DNA of 64,000 nt, from NCBI RefSeq assembly GCF_029227915.1, contig NC_079884.1, positions 18,788,001 to 18,852,000 on the forward strand, in the 5' to 3' direction. The DNA is from Hydractinia symbiolongicarpus (lineage: Eukaryota > Cnidaria > Hydrozoa > Anthoathecata > Hydractiniidae). Of the stretch, positions 38,169 through 51,669 are shown piece after piece (the first letter of the stretch is position 1; the number at the start of each line of letters is the position of its first letter). A program made the position numbers and the translations under genes. The notes under the pieces are model-generated. The model was not told the DNA's origin, ran no database searches, and worked only from the letters and a program-made list of their open reading frames with translations.

Positions 38169-39806
38169 CTGTTATATGACCTTTTGCCGCCTAATAATTG
38201 CCTTACACATCAATCACGTTGTTCCACATGTCTGGGCAAGTTGCCATTGGTTTAGTCCTTTCACTATGAATACACTACGACGTCCCAAGTTCTTTTCCAT
38301 TGCGCTATAGCCTTATAACACCGTCAACTACATGAACAGGCCTCCAAAGGCTGTTATATGGCCTTTTGTCTCGTAATAACGTCCTTGCACGTAAATCACG
38401 TCGTTCCACGTGTCTGTGCAGGTTGGGATTGGTCTAGTCCTTCCACTATCAATGCACTACGACCTCCCAAGTTCTTTTCCACTGCGCAATTGCCTTATAA
38501 CACCGTCAACTACGCGTACAGTCCTCTAAAGTCCGTTATATCACCTTTTGGCGCCTAATAATGAGGTTACACAAAAATCACGTGGTTCTGCGTGTCTACA
38601 CTGGTTACCATTGGTTTATTCCCTCGACACTCAATGGACTACAACGTCCTAAGTCCATTTACATTGCTGCATGACGTTATAACACCGTTAACTACACGTG
38701 CATGCCTCTAAGGGCTGTTATAAGACCTTTTGCCGCCTAATATCGGCCTTACACGTAAATCACGTAGTTCCACGTGTCTGTTCAGGTTGCCATTGGTCTA
38801 GTCCTACCACTATGAATGTAGTACGACGTGCCAAATCGTTTTACATTGCGAAATAGCCTTATAACACCGTCTACTACGTGAGCAGGCCTCTAAAGGGGTT
38901 TATATGGCCTTTTGCCGCCTAATAATGGCCTTTCACATAAATCACGTCGCTCCACATGTCTGGGCAAGTTGCCATTGGTCTAGTCCTTTCACTATGAATA
39001 CACTACGACGTTCCAAATTCTTTTCCATTGCGCAATAGCCTTATAACACCGTCAACTACATGAACAGGCCTCCAAAGGCTGTTATATGGCCTTTTGCCTC
39101 GTAATAACGTCCTTGCACGTAAATCACGTTGTTCCACATGTCTGGGCAAGTTGCCATTGGTCTAGTCCTTTCATCATCAATGGACTACGACTTCCTAAGT
39201 CGTTTTCGATTGCGTCATGACGTTATAACTTCGTCAACTACGTGAACAGACCTCTAAAGGCTGTTATATGACCTTTTGCCGCCTAATAATTGCCTTACCC
39301 ATCAATCACGTTGTTCCACATGTCTGGGCAAGTTGCCATTGGTTTAGTCCTTTCACTATGAATACACTACGACGTCCCAAGTTCTTTTCCATTGCGCTAT
39401 AGCCTTATAACACCGTCAACTACATGAACAGGCCTCCAAAGGCTGTTATATGGCCTTTTGCCTCGTAATAACGTCCTTGCACGTAAATCACGTTGTTCCA
39501 CATGTCTGGGCAAGTTGCCATTGGTCTAGTCCTTTCATCATCAATGGACTACGACTTCCTAAGTCGTTTTCGATTGCGTCATGACGTTATAACTTCGTCA
39601 ACTACGTGTACAGTCCTCTAAAATCTGTTATATGACCTTTTGCTGCCTAATAATGGCCTTATATATAAATCACGTCGTTCCACATGTCTGGGCAAGTTGC
39701 CATTGGTTTAGTCCTTTCACTATGAATACACTACGACGTCCCAAGTTCTTTTCTATTGCGCTATAGCCTTATAACACCGTCAACTACGTGAGCAGGCCTC
39801 GAAAGG
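38169..39806 (+). repeat. 9-monomer tandem duplication (1638 bp), copy 2, no differences seen
   Basis: This is the second copy of 36531-38168. Just after it the sequence reads AATAATGGCC where copy 2 began AATAATTGCC, so there is no third copy. The limits are uncertain by some tens of bases, because identity holds on both sides of the exchange point. Confidence 0.9.
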
Positions 39807-40559
39807 CTGTTATATGACCTTTTGCCGCCTAATAATGGCCTTACACATCAACACGTCGTTCCACATGTCTGGGCAAGTTGCCATTGGTTTAGTCCTTTCG
39901 CTATGAATACACTACGACGTCCCAAGTTCTTTTCCATTGCGCAATAGCCTTATAACACCGTCAACTGCATGAACAGGCCTCCAAAGGCTGTTATATGGCC
40001 TTTTGCCTCGTAATAACGTCCTTGCACGTAAATCACGTCGTTCCACGTGTCTGTGCAGGTTGGGATTGGTCTAGTCCTTCCACTCTCAATGGACTACGAC
40101 GTCCCAAGTCGTTTTCCATAACGCCATGGCCTTATAACACCGTCAACTACGTGAACAGGCCTCTAAAGGTTGTTATATAACCTTTTGCCGCCTAAAACGG
40201 CCTTACACGTAAATCACGTGGTTCCACGTGTCTGTTCAGGTAGCCATTGCTCTAGTCCTACCACTACAAATGTTCTACAACGTCCCAAATCGTTTTACAT
40301 TGCGGAATAGCCTTGTAACACCGTCAACTACGTGAGCAGGTCTCTAATGGTTTTTATATGGCCTTTTGCCGCCTAATAATGGCCTTACACACAAATCACA
40401 TCGTTCCACATGTCTGTGCAGGTTGCCATTGGTCTAGTCCTTTCACTATCAATGGACTACGACTTCCTAAGTCGTTTTCGATTGCGTCATGACGTTATAA
40501 CACCGTCGACTACGTGTACAGTCCTCTAAAATCTGTTATATGACCTTTTGCTGCCTATT

Positions 40560-41469
40560 AATGGCCTTACACATAAATCACGTCGTCCCACATGTCTGTG
40601 CAAGTTGCCATTGGTCTGGTCCTTTCACTATCAATGCACTGCGACCTCCCAAGTTCTTTTCCACTGCGCAATAGCCTTATAACACCGTCAACTACGCGTA
40701 CAATCCTCTAAAGTCCGTTATATCACCTTTTAGCGCCTAATAAAGACCTTACACATCAATCACGTGGTTCCACATGTCTGGGCAAGTTGCCATTGGTCTG
40801 GTCCTTTCACTCTCAATGCACTACGACGTCCCAAGTTCTTTTCCATTGCGCAATAGCGTTATAACACCGTCAACTACGTGAACAGGCCTCTAAAGGCTGT
40901 TATATGACCTTTTGCCGCCTAATAATTGCCTTACACATCAATCACGTTGTTCCACATGTCTGGGCAAGTTGCCATTGGTTTAGTCCTTTCACTATCAATG
41001 CACTACGACGTCCCAAGTTCTTTTCCATTGCGCAATACCGTTATAACACCGTCAACTACGTGAACAGGCCTCTAAAGGCTGTTATATGACCTTTTGCCGA
41101 CTAATAATTGCCTTACACATCAATCACGTTGTTCCACATGTCTGGGCAAGTTGCCATTGGTCTAGTCCTTTCACTATCAATGGACTACGACTTCCTAGGT
41201 CGTTTTCGATTGCGTCATGACGTTATAACTCCGTCAACTACGTGTACAGTCCTCTAAAATCTGTTATATGACCTTTTGCTGCCTAATAATGGCCTTATAT
41301 ATAAATCACGTCGTTCCACATGTCTGGGCAAGTTGCCATTGGTTTAGTCCTTTCACTATGAATACACTACGACGTCCTAAGTTCTTTTCCATTGCGCTAT
41401 AGCCTTATAACACCGTCAACTACGTGAACAGGCCTCCAAAGGCTGTTATATGACCTTTTGCCGCCTAAT
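40560..41469 (+). repeat. 5-monomer tandem duplication (910 bp), copy 1
   Basis: The segment recurs at 41470 with offset 910 = 5 x 182 (40904 with 41814). Rare shared variants are GCACTGCGACCTCC, GCGCAATACCGTTATAAC, TTGCCGACTAATAATTGCC and CTTCCTAGGTCG. No difference between copies was seen by eye. Confidence 0.9.
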
Positions 41470-42379
41470 AATGGCCTTACACATAAATCACGTCGTCCCA
41501 CATGTCTGTGCAAGTTGCCATTGGTCTGGTCCTTTCACTATCAATGCACTGCGACCTCCCAAGTTCTTTTCCACTGCGCAATAGCCTTATAACACCGTCA
41601 ACTACGCGTACAATCCTCTAAAGTCCGTTATATCACCTTTTAGCGCCTAATAAAGACCTTACACATCAATCACGTGGTTCCACATGTCTGGGCAAGTTGC
41701 CATTGGTCTGGTCCTTTCACTCTCAATGCACTACGACGTCCCAAGTTCTTTTCCATTGCGCAATAGCGTTATAACACCGTCAACTACGTGAACAGGCCTC
41801 TAAAGGCTGTTATATGACCTTTTGCCGCCTAATAATTGCCTTACACATCAATCACGTTGTTCCACATGTCTGGGCAAGTTGCCATTGGTTTAGTCCTTTC
41901 ACTATCAATGCACTACGACGTCCCAAGTTCTTTTCCATTGCGCAATACCGTTATAACACCGTCAACTACGTGAACAGGCCTCTAAAGGCTGTTATATGAC
42001 CTTTTGCCGACTAATAATTGCCTTACACATCAATCACGTTGTTCCACATGTCTGGGCAAGTTGCCATTGGTCTAGTCCTTTCACTATCAATGGACTACGA
42101 CTTCCTAGGTCGTTTTCGATTGCGTCATGACGTTATAACTCCGTCAACTACGTGTACAGTCCTCTAAAATCTGTTATATGACCTTTTGCTGCCTAATAAT
42201 GGCCTTATATATAAATCACGTCGTTCCACATGTCTGGGCAAGTTGCCATTGGTTTAGTCCTTTCACTATGAATACACTACGACGTCCTAAGTTCTTTTCC
42301 ATTGCGCTATAGCCTTATAACACCGTCAACTACGTGAACAGGCCTCCAAAGGCTGTTATATGACCTTTTGCCGCCTAAT
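41470..42379 (+). repeat. 5-monomer tandem duplication (910 bp), copy 2
   Basis: This is the second copy of 40560-41469. At its end the array returns to ACACATCAATCACGTCGTTCC instead of ACACATAAATCACGTCGTCCC, which marks the downstream limit. Confidence 0.9.
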
Positions 42380-43472
42380 AATGGCCTTACACATCAATCA
42401 CGTCGTTCCACATGTCTGGGCAAGTTGCCATTGGTTTAGTCCTTTCACTATGAATACACTACGACGTCCCAAGTTCTTTTCCATTGCGCAATAGCCTTAT
42501 AACACCGTCAACTGCATGAACAGGCCTCCAAAGGCTGTTATATGGCCTTTTGCCTCGTAATAACGTCCTTGCACGTAAATCACGTCGTTCCACGTGTCTG
42601 TGCAGGTTGGGATTGGTCTAGTCCTTCCACTCTCAATGGACTACGACGTCCCAAGTCGTTTTCCATAACGGCATGGCCTTATAACACCGTCAACTACGTG
42701 AACAGGCCTCTAAAGGTTGTTATATAACCTTTTGCCGCCTAATAATTGCCTTACACATCAATCACGTTGTTCCACATGTCTGGGCAAGTTGCCATTGGTC
42801 TAGTCCTTTCACTATCAATGGACTACGACTTCCTAAGTCGTTTTCGATTGCGTCATGACGTTATAACTCCGTCAACTACGTGTACAGTTCTCTAAAATCT
42901 GTTATATGACCTTTTGCTGCCTAATAATGGCCTTATATATAAATCACGTCGTTCCACATGTCTGGGCAAGTTGCCATTGGTTTAGTCCTTTCACTCTCAA
43001 TGCACTACGACGTCCCAAGTTCTTTTCCATTGCGCAATAGCGTTATAACACCGTCAACTACGTGAACAGGCCTCTAAAGGCTGTTATATGACCTTTTGCC
43101 GCCTAATAATTGCCTTACACATCAATCACGTTGTTCCACATGTCTGGGCAAGTTGCCATTGGTTTAGTCCTTTCACTATGAATACACTACGACGTCCCAA
43201 GTTCTTTTCCATTGCGCTATAGCCTTATAACACCGTCAACTACATGAACAGGCCTCCAAAGGCTGTTATATGGCCTTTTGTCTCGTAATAACGTCCTTGC
43301 ACGTAAATCACGTCGTTCCACGTGTCTGGGCAAGTTGCCATTGGTTTAGTCCTTTCACTATGAATACACTACGACGTCCCAAGTTCTTTTCCATTGCGCT
43401 ATAGCCTTATAACACCGTCAACTACGTGAGCAGGCCTCGAAAGGCTGTTATATGACCTTTTGCCGCCTAATA

Positions 43473-46094
43473 ATGGCCTTACACATCAACACGTCGTTCC
43501 ACATGTCTGGGCAAGTTGCCATTGGTTTAGTCCTTTCGCTATGAATACACTACGACGTCCCAAGTATTTTTCCATTGCGCAATAGCCTTATAACACCGTC
43601 AACTGCATGAACAGGCCTCCAAAGGCTGTTATATGGCCTTTTGCCTCGTAATAACGTCCTTGCACGTAAATCACGTCGTTCCACGTGTCTGTGCAGGTTG
43701 GGATTGGTCTAGTCCTTCCACTCTCAATGGACTACGACGTCCCAAGTCGTTTTCCATAACGCCATGGCCTTATAACACCGTCAACTACGTGAACAGGCCT
43801 CTAAAGGTTGTTATATAACCTTTTGCCGCCTAAAACGGCCTTACACGTAAATCACGTGGTTCCACGTGTCTGTTCAGGTAGCCATTGCTCTAGTCCTACC
43901 ACTACAAATGTTCTACAACGTCCCAAATCGTTTTACATTGCGGAATAGCCTTGTAACACCGTCAACTACGTGAGCAGGTCTCTAATGGTTTTTATATGGC
44001 CTTTTGCCGCCTAATAATGGCCTTACACACAAATCACATCGTTCCACATGTCTGTGCAGGTTGCCATTGGTCTAGTCCTTTCACTATCAATGGACTACGA
44101 CTTCCTAAGTCGTTTTCGATTGCGTCATGACGTTATAACACCGTCGACTACGTGTACAGTCCTCTAAAATCTGTTATATGACCTTTTGCTGCCTATTAAT
44201 GGCCTTACACATAAATCACGTCGTCCCACATGTCTGTGCAAGTTGCCATTGGTCTGGTCCTTTCACTATCAATGCACTGCGACCTCCCAAGTTCTTTTCC
44301 ACTGCGCAATAGCCTTATAACACCGTCAACTACGCGTACAATCCTCTAAAGTCCGTTATATCACCTTTTAGCGCCTAATAAAGACCTTACACATCAATCA
44401 CGTGGTTCCACATGTCTGGGCAAGTTGCCATTGGTCTGGTCCTTTCACTCTCAATGCACTACGACGTCCCAAGTTCTTTTCCATTGCGCAATAGCGTTAT
44501 AACACCGTCAACTACGTGAACAGGCCTCTAAAGGCTGTTATATGACCTTTTGCCGCCTAATAATTGCCTTACACATCAATCACGTTGTTCCACATGTCTG
44601 GGCAAGTTGCCATTGGTTTAGTCCTTTCACTATCAATGCACTACGACGTCCCAAGTTCTTTTCCATTGCGCAATAGCGTTATAACACCGTCAACTACGTG
44701 AACAGGCCTCTAAAGGCTGTTATATGACCTTTTGCCGACTAATAATTGCCTTACACATCAATCACGTTGTTCCACATGTCTGGGCAAGTTGCCATTGGTC
44801 TAGTCCTTTCACTATCAATGGACTACGACTTCCTAGGTCGTTTTCGATTGCGTCATGACGTTATAACTCCGTCAACTACGTGTACAGTCCTCTAAAATCT
44901 GTTATATGACCTTTTGCTGCCTAATAATGGCCTTATATATAAATCACGTCGTTCCACATGTCTGGGCAAGTTGCCATTGGTTTAGTCCTTTCACTATGAA
45001 TACACTACGACGTCCTAAGTTCTTTTCCATTGCGCTATAGCCTTATAACACCGTCAACTACGTGAACAGGCCTCCAAAGGCTGTTATATGACCTTTTGCC
45101 GCCTAATAATGGCCTTACACATCAATCACGTCGTTCCACATGTCTGGGCAAGTTGCCATTGGTTTAGTCCTTTCACTATGAATACACTACGACGTCCCAA
45201 GTTCTTTTCCATTGCGCAATAGCCTTATAACACCGTCAACTGCATGAACAGGCCTCCAAAGGCTGTTATATGGCCTTTTGCCTCGTAATAACGTCCTTGC
45301 ACGTAAATCACGTCGTTCCACGTGTCTGTGCAGGTTGGGATTGGTCTAGTCCTTCCACTCTCAATGGACTACGACGTCCCAAGTCGTTTTCCATAACGGC
45401 ATGGCCTTATAACACCGTCAACTACGTGAACAGGCCTCTAAAGGTTGTTATATAACCTTTTGCCGCCTAATAATTGCCTTACACATCAATCACGTTGTTC
45501 CACATGTCTGGGCAAGTTGCCATTGGTCTAGTCCTTTCACTATCAATGGACTACGACTTCCTAATTCGTTTTCGATTGCGTCATGACGTTATAACTCCGT
45601 CAACTACGTGTACAGTTCTCTAAAATCTGTTATATGACCTTTTGCTGCCTAATAATGGCCTTATATATAAATCACGTCGTTCCACATGTCTGGGCAAGTT
45701 GCCATTGGTTTAGTCCTTTCACTATGAATACACTAAGACGTCCTAAGTTCTTTTCCATTGCGCTATAGCCTTATAACACCGTCAACTACGTGAACAGGCC
45801 TCCAAAGGCTGTTATATGACCTTTTGCCCCTAATAATGGCCTTACACATCAATCACGTCGTTCCACATGTCTGGGCAAGTTGCCATTGGTTTAGTCCTTT
45901 CACTATGAATACACTACGACGTCCCAAGTTCTTTTCCATTGCGCAATAGACTTATAACACCGTCAACTGCATGAACAGGCCTCCAAAGGCTGTTATATGG
46001 CCTTTTGCCTCGTAATAACGTCCTTGCACGTAAATCACGTCGTTCCACGTGTGTGTGCAGGTTGGGATTGGTCTAGTCCTTCCACTCTCAATGG
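43473..46094 (+). repeat. Satellite segment with copies at 39.8-42.9 kb and 59.6-62.2 kb
   Basis: The offset to the distal copy is 16125 (43633 with 59758, 45270 with 61395). The AACACG 1-bp deletion near 43490 is shared with 39850 but not with 59600. About 44700-46000 is also repeated at about 49740-51030 (45270 with 50299, offset 5029). Confidence 0.85.
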
Positions 46095-49000
46095 ACTACG
46101 ACCTCCCAAGTCCTTTTCCACTGCGCAATAGCCTTATAACAGAGTTAACTACGCGTACAGTCCTCTAAAGTCCGTTATATCACCTTTTGGCGCCTAATAA
46201 TGAGGTTACACAAAAATCACGTGGTTCCGCGTGTCTACACTGGTTACCATTGGTTTATTCCCTCGACACTCAATGGACTACAACGTCCTAAGTCCATTTA
46301 CATTGCTGCATGACGTTATAACACCGTTAACTACACGTGCATGCCTCTAAGGGCTGTTATAAGACCTTTTGCCGCCTAATATCGGCCTTACACGTAAATC
46401 ACGTAGTTCCACGTGTCTGTTCAGGTTGCCATTGGTCTAGTCCTACCACTATGAATGTAGTACGACGTCCCAAATCGTTTTACATTGCGGAATAGCCTTA
46501 TAACACCGTCTACTACGTGAGCAGGCCTCTAAAGGGGTTTATATGGCCTTTTGCCGCCTAATAATGGCCTTTCACATAAATCACGTCGCTCCACATGTCT
46601 GGGCAAGTTGCCATTGGTCTAGTCCTTTCACTATGAATACACTACGACGTCCCAAGTTCTTTTCCATTGCGCAATAGCCTTATAACACCGTCAACTACAT
46701 GAACAGGCCTCCAAAGGCTGTTATATGATCTTTTGCCGCCTAATAATGACCTTACACATCAATCACGTCGTTCCACATGTCTGGGCAAGTTGCCATTGGT
46801 CTGGTCCTTTCACTATGAATACACTACGACGTCCCAAGTTCTTTTCCATTGCGCTATAGCCTTATAACACCGTCAACTACATGAACAGGCCTCCAAAGGC
46901 TGTTATATGGCCTTTTGCCTCGCAATAACGTCCTTGCACGTAAATCACGTCGTTCCACGTGCCTGTGCAGGTTGGGATTGGTCTAGTCCTTCCACTATCA
47001 ATGCACTACGACCTCCCAAGTTCTTTTCCACTGCGCAATAGCCTTATAACACCGTCAACTACGCGTACAGTCCTCTAAAGTCCGTTATATCACCTTTTGG
47101 CGCCTAATAATGAGGTTACACAAAAATCACGTGGTTCCGCGTGTCTACACTGGTTACCATTGGTTTATTCCCTCGACACTCAATGGACTACAACGTCCTA
47201 AGTCCATTTACATTGCTGCATGACGTTATAACACCGTTAACTACACGTGCATGCCTCTAAGGGCTGTTATATGACCTTTTGCCGCCTAATATCGGCCTTA
47301 CACGTAAATCACGTAGTTCCACGTGTCTGTTCAGGTTGCCATTGGTCTAGTCCTACCACTATGAATGTAGTACGACGTCCCAAATCGTTTTACATTGCGG
47401 AATAGCCTTATAACACCGTCTACTACGTGAGCAGGCCTCTAAAGGGGTTTATATGGCCTTTTGCCGCCTAATAATGGCCTTTCACATAAATCACGTCGCT
47501 CCACATGTCTGGGCAAGTTGCCATTGGTCTAGTCCTTTCACTATGAATACACTACGACGTCCCAAGTTCTTTTCCATTGCCCAATAGCCTTATAACACCG
47601 TCAACTACATGAACAGGCCTCCAAAGGCTGTTATATGATCTTTTGCCGCCTAATAATGACCTTACACATCAATCACGTGGTTCCACATGTCTGGGCAAGT
47701 TGCCATTGGTCTGGTCCTTTCACTCTCAATGCACTACGACGTCCCAAGTTCTTTTCCATTGCGCAATAGCGTTATAACACCGTTAACTACATGTGCATGC
47801 CTCTAAGGGCAGTTATATGACCTTTTGCTGCCTAATAACGGCCTTACACGTAAATCACGTAGTTCCACGTGTCTGTTCAGGTTGCCATTGGTCTAGTCCT
47901 ACCACTATGAATGTAGTACGACGTCCCAAATCGTTTTACATTGCGGAATAGCCTTATAACACCGTCAACTACATGGGCAGGCCTCTAAAGGGGTTTATAT
48001 GGCCTTTTGCCGCCTAATAATGGTCTTACACATAAATCACGTCGCTCCACATGTCTGGGCAAGTTGCCATTGGTCTAGTCCTTTCACTATCAATGCACTA
48101 CGACGTGTTAAATTGTTTTCCATGGTGCTATGACATTATAACACCGTCAACTACTTGTACAGGCCTCTAAAGGCTGTTATATTATTTTTTACCGCCTATT
48201 AATGGCCTTATCCATAAATCACGTCGTTTGACACGTCTGGGCAAGTTGCCATTGGTCTAGTCCTTTCACTATGAATACACTACGACGTCCCAAGTTCTTT
48301 TCCATTGCGCAATAGCCTTATAACACCGTCAACTACATGAACAGGCCTCCAAAGGCTGTTATATGACCTTTTGCCGCCTAGTAATAACCTTACACATTAA
48401 TCACGTCGTTCCACATGTCTTGGCAAGTTGCCATTGGTCTGGTCGTTTCACTCTCAATGCACTACGACGTCCCAAGTTCTTTTCCATTGCGCAATAGCGT
48501 TATAACACCGTCAACTACGTGAACAGACTTCTAAAGGCTGTTATATGACCTTTTGCCGCCTAATAATGGCCTTACACATCAATCACGTCGTTCCACATGT
48601 CTGGGCAAGTTGCCATTGGTTTAGTCCTTTCACTATGAATACACTACGACGTCCCAAGTTCTTTTCCATTGCGCAATAGCCTTATAACACCGTCAACTAC
48701 ATGAACAGTCCTCCAAAGGCTGTTATATGGCCTTTTGCTTCGAAATAACGTCCTTGCACGTAAATCAAGTCGTTCCACGTGTTAGTGCAGGTTGGGATTG
48801 GTCTAGTCCTTCCACTCTCAATGGACTACGACGTCCCAAGTCGTTTTCCATAACGCCATGGCCTTATAACTCCGTCAACTACGTGAACAGGCCTCTAAAG
48901 GTTGTCATATAACCTTTTGCCGCCTAAAACGGCCTTACACGTAAATCACGTGGTTCCACGTGTCTGTTCAGGTTGCCATTCCTTTAGTCCTACCACTACA

Positions 49001-49657
49001 AATGTACTACGACGTCCCAAATCGTTTTACATTGCGGAATAGCCTTATAACACTGTCAACTACGTGAGCAGGCCTCTAAAGGTTTTTATATGGCCTTTTG
49101 CCGCCTAATAATGGCCTTACACACAAATCACGTCGTTCCACATGCCTGTGCAGGTTGCCTTTGGTCTAGTCCTTTCACTATCAATGGACTACGACTTCCT
49201 AAGTCGTTTTCGATTCTGTCATGACGTTATAACACCGTCAACTGCGTGTACAGTCCTCTAAAATCTGTTATATGGCCTTTTGCTGCCTATTAATGGCCTT
49301 ACACATCAATCACGTCGTCCCACATGTCTGTGCAAGTTGCCATTGGTCCCGTCCTTTCACTATCAATGCACTACGACCTCCCAATGTCTTTTCCACTGCG
49401 CAATAGCCTTATAACACCGTCAACTACGCGTACAGTTCTCTAAAGTCTGTTATATCACCTTTTGGCGCCTAATAATGACGTTACACATAAATCACGTGGT
49501 TCCGCGTGTCTACACTGGTTACCATTGGTTTATTTCCTCGACACTCAATGAACTACAACGTCCTAAGTCTATTTACATTGCTGCATGACGTTATAACACC
49601 GGTAACTACATGTGCATGCCTCTAAGGGCTGTTATATGACCTTTTGCCGCCTAATAA
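46095..49657 (+). repeat. ~3.56-kb satellite segment, copy 1 of a recent duplication
   Basis: The segment matches 51670-55232 at constant offset 5575 (46141 with 51716, 48727 with 54302), including the private AACAGAGTTAACTACG at its start. Only scattered differences were seen, such as GACGTGTTAAATTG at about 48105 against GACGTCCCAAATTG at about 53680. The right edge at about 49657 is where the copies part (TAATAATGGCC here, TAATAACGGCC there). Confidence 0.88.
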
Positions 49658-49740
49658 TGGCCTTACACATAAATCACGTCGCTCCACATGTCTGTGCAGG
49701 TTACATTGGTCTAGTCCTTTCACTACGTGTACAGGCCTCT
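49658..49740 (+). repeat. Truncated monomer (64-bp internal deletion)
   Basis: TCCTTTCACTACGTGTACAG joins the TTTCACTA of the middle of a monomer directly to the ACTACGTGTACAG of its end. The missing part is 64 bp, with 4 bp of microhomology (ACTA at 49722-49725). The neighbouring GGTTACATTGG is also 1 bp short. Together these explain the 1572-bp spacing between 48727 and 50299 instead of 1637. Confidence 0.9.
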
Positions 49741-51669
49741 AAAGGCTGTTATATGACCTTTTGCCGACTAATAATTGCCTTACACATCAATCACGTTGTT
49801 CCACATGTCTGGGCAAGTTGCCATTGGTCTAGTCCTTTCACTATCAATGGACTACGACTTCCTAAGTCGTTTTCGATTGCGTCATGACGTTATAACTCCG
49901 TCAACTACGTGTACAGTCCTCTAAAATCTGTTATATGACCTTTTGCTGCCTAATAATGGCCTTATATATAAATCACGTCGTTCCACATGTCTGGGCAAGT
50001 TGCCATTGGTTTAGTCTTTTCACTATGAATACACTACGACGTCCTAAGTTCTTTTCCATTGCGCTATAGCCTTATAACACCGTCAACTACGTGAACAGGC
50101 CTCCAAAGGCTGTTATATGACCTTTTGCCGCCTACTAATGGCCTTACACATCAATCACGTCGTTCCACATGTCTGGGCAAGTTGCCATTGGTTTAGTCCT
50201 TTCACTATGAATACACTACGACGTCCCAAGTTCTTTTCCATTGCGCAATAGCCTTATAACACCGTCAACTGCATGAACAGGCCTCCAAAGGCTGTTATAT
50301 GGCCTTTTGCCTCGTAATAACGTCCTTGCACGTAAATCACGTCGTTCCACGTGTCTGTGCAGGTTGGGATTGGTCTAGTCCTTCCACTCTCAATGGACTA
50401 CGACGTCCCAAGTCGTTTTCCATAACGGCATGGCCTTATAACACCGTCAACTACGTGAACAGGCCTCTAAAGGTTGTTATATAACCTTTTGCCGCCTAAT
50501 AATTGCCTTACACATCAATCACGTTGTTCCACATGTCTGGGCAAGTTGCCATTGGTCTAGTCCTTTCACTATCAATGGACTACGACTTCCTAAGTCGTTT
50601 TCGATTGCGTCATGACGTTATAACTCCGTCAACTACGTGTACAGTTCTCTAAAATCTGTTATATGACATTTTGCTGCCTAATAATGGCCTTATATATTAA
50701 TCACGTCGTTCCACATGTCTGGGCAAGTTGCCATTGGTTTAGTCCTTTCACTATGAATACACTAAGACGTCCTAAGTTCTTTTCCATTGCGCTATAGCCT
50801 TATAACACCGTCAACTACGTGAACAGGCCTCCAAAGGCTGTTATATGACCTTTTGCCGCCTAATAATGGCCTTACACATCAATCACGTCGTTCCACATGT
50901 CTGGGCAAGTTGCCATTGGTTTAGTCCTTTCACTATGAATACACTACGACGTCCCAAGTTCTTTTCCATTGCGCAATAGACTTATAACACCGTCAACTGC
51001 ATAAAGAGGCCTCCAAAGGCTGTTATATGGCCTTTTGCCTCGTAATAACGTCCTTGCACGTAAATCACGTCGTTCCACGTGTGTGTGCAGGTTGGGATTG
51101 GTCTAGTCCTTCCACTCTCAATGGACTACGACGTCCCAAGTCGTTTTCCATAACGCCATGGCCTTATATCACCGTCAACTACGTGAACAGGCCTCTAAAG
51201 GTTGTTATATAACCTTTTGCCGCCTAAAACGGCCTTACACGTAAATCACGTGGTTCCACGTGTCTGTTCAGGTAGCCATTGCTCTAGTCCTACCACTACA
51301 AATGTTCTACGACGTCCCTAATCGTTTTACATTGCGGAATAGCCTTGTAACACCGTCAACTACGTGAGCAGGTCTCTAAAGGTTTTTATATGGCCTTTTG
51401 CCGCCTAATAATGGCCTTACACACAAATCACATCGAGCCACTTGTCTGTGCAGGTTGCCATTGGTCTAGTCCTTTCACTATCAATGGACTACGACTTCCT
51501 AAGTCGTTTTCGATTGCGTCATGACGTTATAACACCGTCGACTACGTGTACAGGCCTCCAAAGGCTGTTATATGGCCTTTTGTCTCGTAAAAACGTCCTC
51601 GCACGTAAATCACGTTGTTCCACGTGTCTGTGCAGGTTGGGATTGGTCTAGTCCTTCCACAATCAATGC
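49658..51669 (+). repeat. Satellite segment shared with 60.8-62.8 kb; contains a 64-bp deletion junction
   Basis: About 49740-51540 matches about 60836-62640 at offset 11096 (50299 with 61395, 51027 with 62123). A truncated monomer sits at 49658-49740, just upstream. GAGCCACTTG/GAGCCACATG near 51435 and 62531 is a rare variant shared by both copies. Confidence 0.85.

Larger units (their letters stand above)
39807..43472 (+). repeat. Satellite segment homologous to 43473-45840 and ~59590-62110
   Basis: The marker monomer at 39995 corresponds to those at 43633 (offset 3638) and 59758 (offset 19763). Shared private variants include CAGGTAGCCATTGC, AATGTTCTAC and CCTTGTAACACC. This copy contains the extra 5-monomer duplication at 40560-42379, absent from the other two. 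Confidence 0.85.
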
